Shown: piece after piece, positions 63,619 through 64,000 of the stretch
Layout: every line of letters starts with the position of its first letter
Numbering within the stretch: the stretch's first letter is position 1
Assembly: GCA_934654775.1 (NCBI GenBank)
Contig: CAKUGR010000005.1
Location: 89,445 to 153,444 of the forward strand
DNA from: an uncultured Collinsella sp.
GTDB taxonomy: Bacteria > Actinomycetota > Coriobacteriia > Coriobacteriales > Coriobacteriaceae
Length of the DNA stretch: 64,000 nucleotides
Reading direction: 5' to 3'
The notes under the pieces: generated by a model
Seen by the model: the letters and a program-made list of their open reading frames with translations, nothing else
Databases searched by the model: none
What the model was told of the DNA's origin: nothing
Program-made: the position numbers and the translations under genes

Positions 63619-63853
63619 CGTGCAAAAAACGGAGTATTCAGCACCGTGGGCCCCAACGGCCCCATCACAAACGACATAACGACGTGGTTACAGCAGTGTT
63701 GCAGGACGGCACAAACCAAAAACGCGGCGACAGCCATTTCCGCCCATCGATAGCCCGCCCACAAGGGCTGTCGATGGGCGCCGCGGGCCACTACGGCCCA
63801 TTCACAACGTTATGCATTTTTCAGAGCTTGCTGAATACTCCCAAAAATGCACG
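63619..63853. repeat. 235-bp MITE-like element at the right edge
   Basis: Ends CGTGCA...GGAGTATTCAGCA and its reverse complement (63829-63853) are imperfect 25-base arms, mismatched in the A/T-rich middle. A strong hairpin CGCCCATCGATAGCCC / GGGCTGTCGATGGGCG lies within (63737-63776). Length and plan resemble 9813-10042. Confidence 0.6.
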
Positions 63854-63931
63854 CTGGGAAGTGCACCACCTATCCGCAGCGGGCGGCATGCCTTGGTTTT
63901 GCCCGTCTTGGAGCATCGACGCAGCAATCAG

Positions 63932-63955
63932 AACCACCCTTAAAAAGGGTGGTTT
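63932..63955 (+). terminator. Hairpin at the right edge
   Basis: AACCACCCTT-AAAA-AGGGTGGTTT; the source transcript lies outside the known genes. Confidence 0.55.
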
Positions 63956-64000
63956 GCTCTTAGGGTATAACCCACGGGCCCCGGGCTCGCGTCTAAAGGC

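Larger units (their letters stand above)
63410..64000. other. Right-edge region with no gene
   Basis: The 591 bases hold a MITE-like element (63619-63853) and a terminator (63932-63955). No ORF is supported. The sequence before 63600 is AT-mixed and may hold the M42 promoter. Confidence 0.5.

Overview
The window looks like chromosome of a high-GC gut actinobacterium of the class Coriobacteriia, most likely Collinsella or a close relative. This is inference from GC-rich codon use, a folate one-carbon set (FolD, FchA, formate-THF ligase), superoxide reductase, a Coriobacteriia-style giant surface protein, and the type I-E CRISPR system. No rRNA or tRNA gene was found, and no intact transposase.

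Layout. 1-5.9 kb: the 5' part (about 1,832 codons, continuing past the left edge) of a giant secreted repeat protein on the minus strand. It has many Ig-like modules followed by at least three transcobalamin-like DUF4430 modules and is preceded by a cobalamin riboswitch. 5.9-15.9 kb: an AarF/ABC1 kinase with a small partner gene, a C69 dipeptidase, a 230-bp MITE-like palindromic element, a folD-fchA pair in which FolD has lost its cyclohydrolase lysine, a zinc-ribbon membrane protein split by a TAG, a lipoprotein, and a HicB-like regulator / ADP-ribosylglycohydrolase pair. 15.9-17.2 kb: no large gene, but a 30-codon ORF, several hairpins, a diverged repeat and a gene remnant.

17.2-29.9 kb: a complete type I-E CRISPR-Cas locus. 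The array has 46 repeats and 45 spacers and is read on the minus strand from a leader near 20.0-20.1 kb. The cas operon, also on the minus strand, runs cas3-cse1-cse2-cas7-cas5-cas6-cas1-cas2/dnaQ. The Cas2-DnaQ fusion is cut by an in-frame TGA just before the last Cas2 strand, so adaptation may be impaired while interference genes look intact.

30-64 kb: mostly housekeeping. It holds a zinc-ribbon protein, a CDF metal exporter, membrane and Cys-rich small proteins, a zinc-ribbon/TM/DUF3298-like protein, formate-THF ligase, ruvC-ruvA-ruvB, a NAD-synthetase-like protein with both active sites degraded, superoxide reductase, a SWIM/SNF2 helicase, dnaE, addA and addB, a YerC/TrpR-like regulator, a holin-like membrane protein, an Rrf2 regulator divergent from cysK, mnmA and an M42 peptidase. 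Many gaps carry palindromic elements of a few families, including a perfect nested palindrome beside dnaE. The right edge holds a second MITE-like element.

Functional links. FolD, FchA and formate-THF ligase together interconvert methylene-, methenyl- and formyl-THF with formate. RuvABC, AddAB and DnaE are recombination and replication functions. The Rrf2 protein with four cysteines beside cysK suggests cysteine or Fe-S responsive control. The cobalamin riboswitch ties the giant surface protein to B12 availability. The two nonsense codons (12496-12498 and 20694-20696) could be real mutations or assembly errors.
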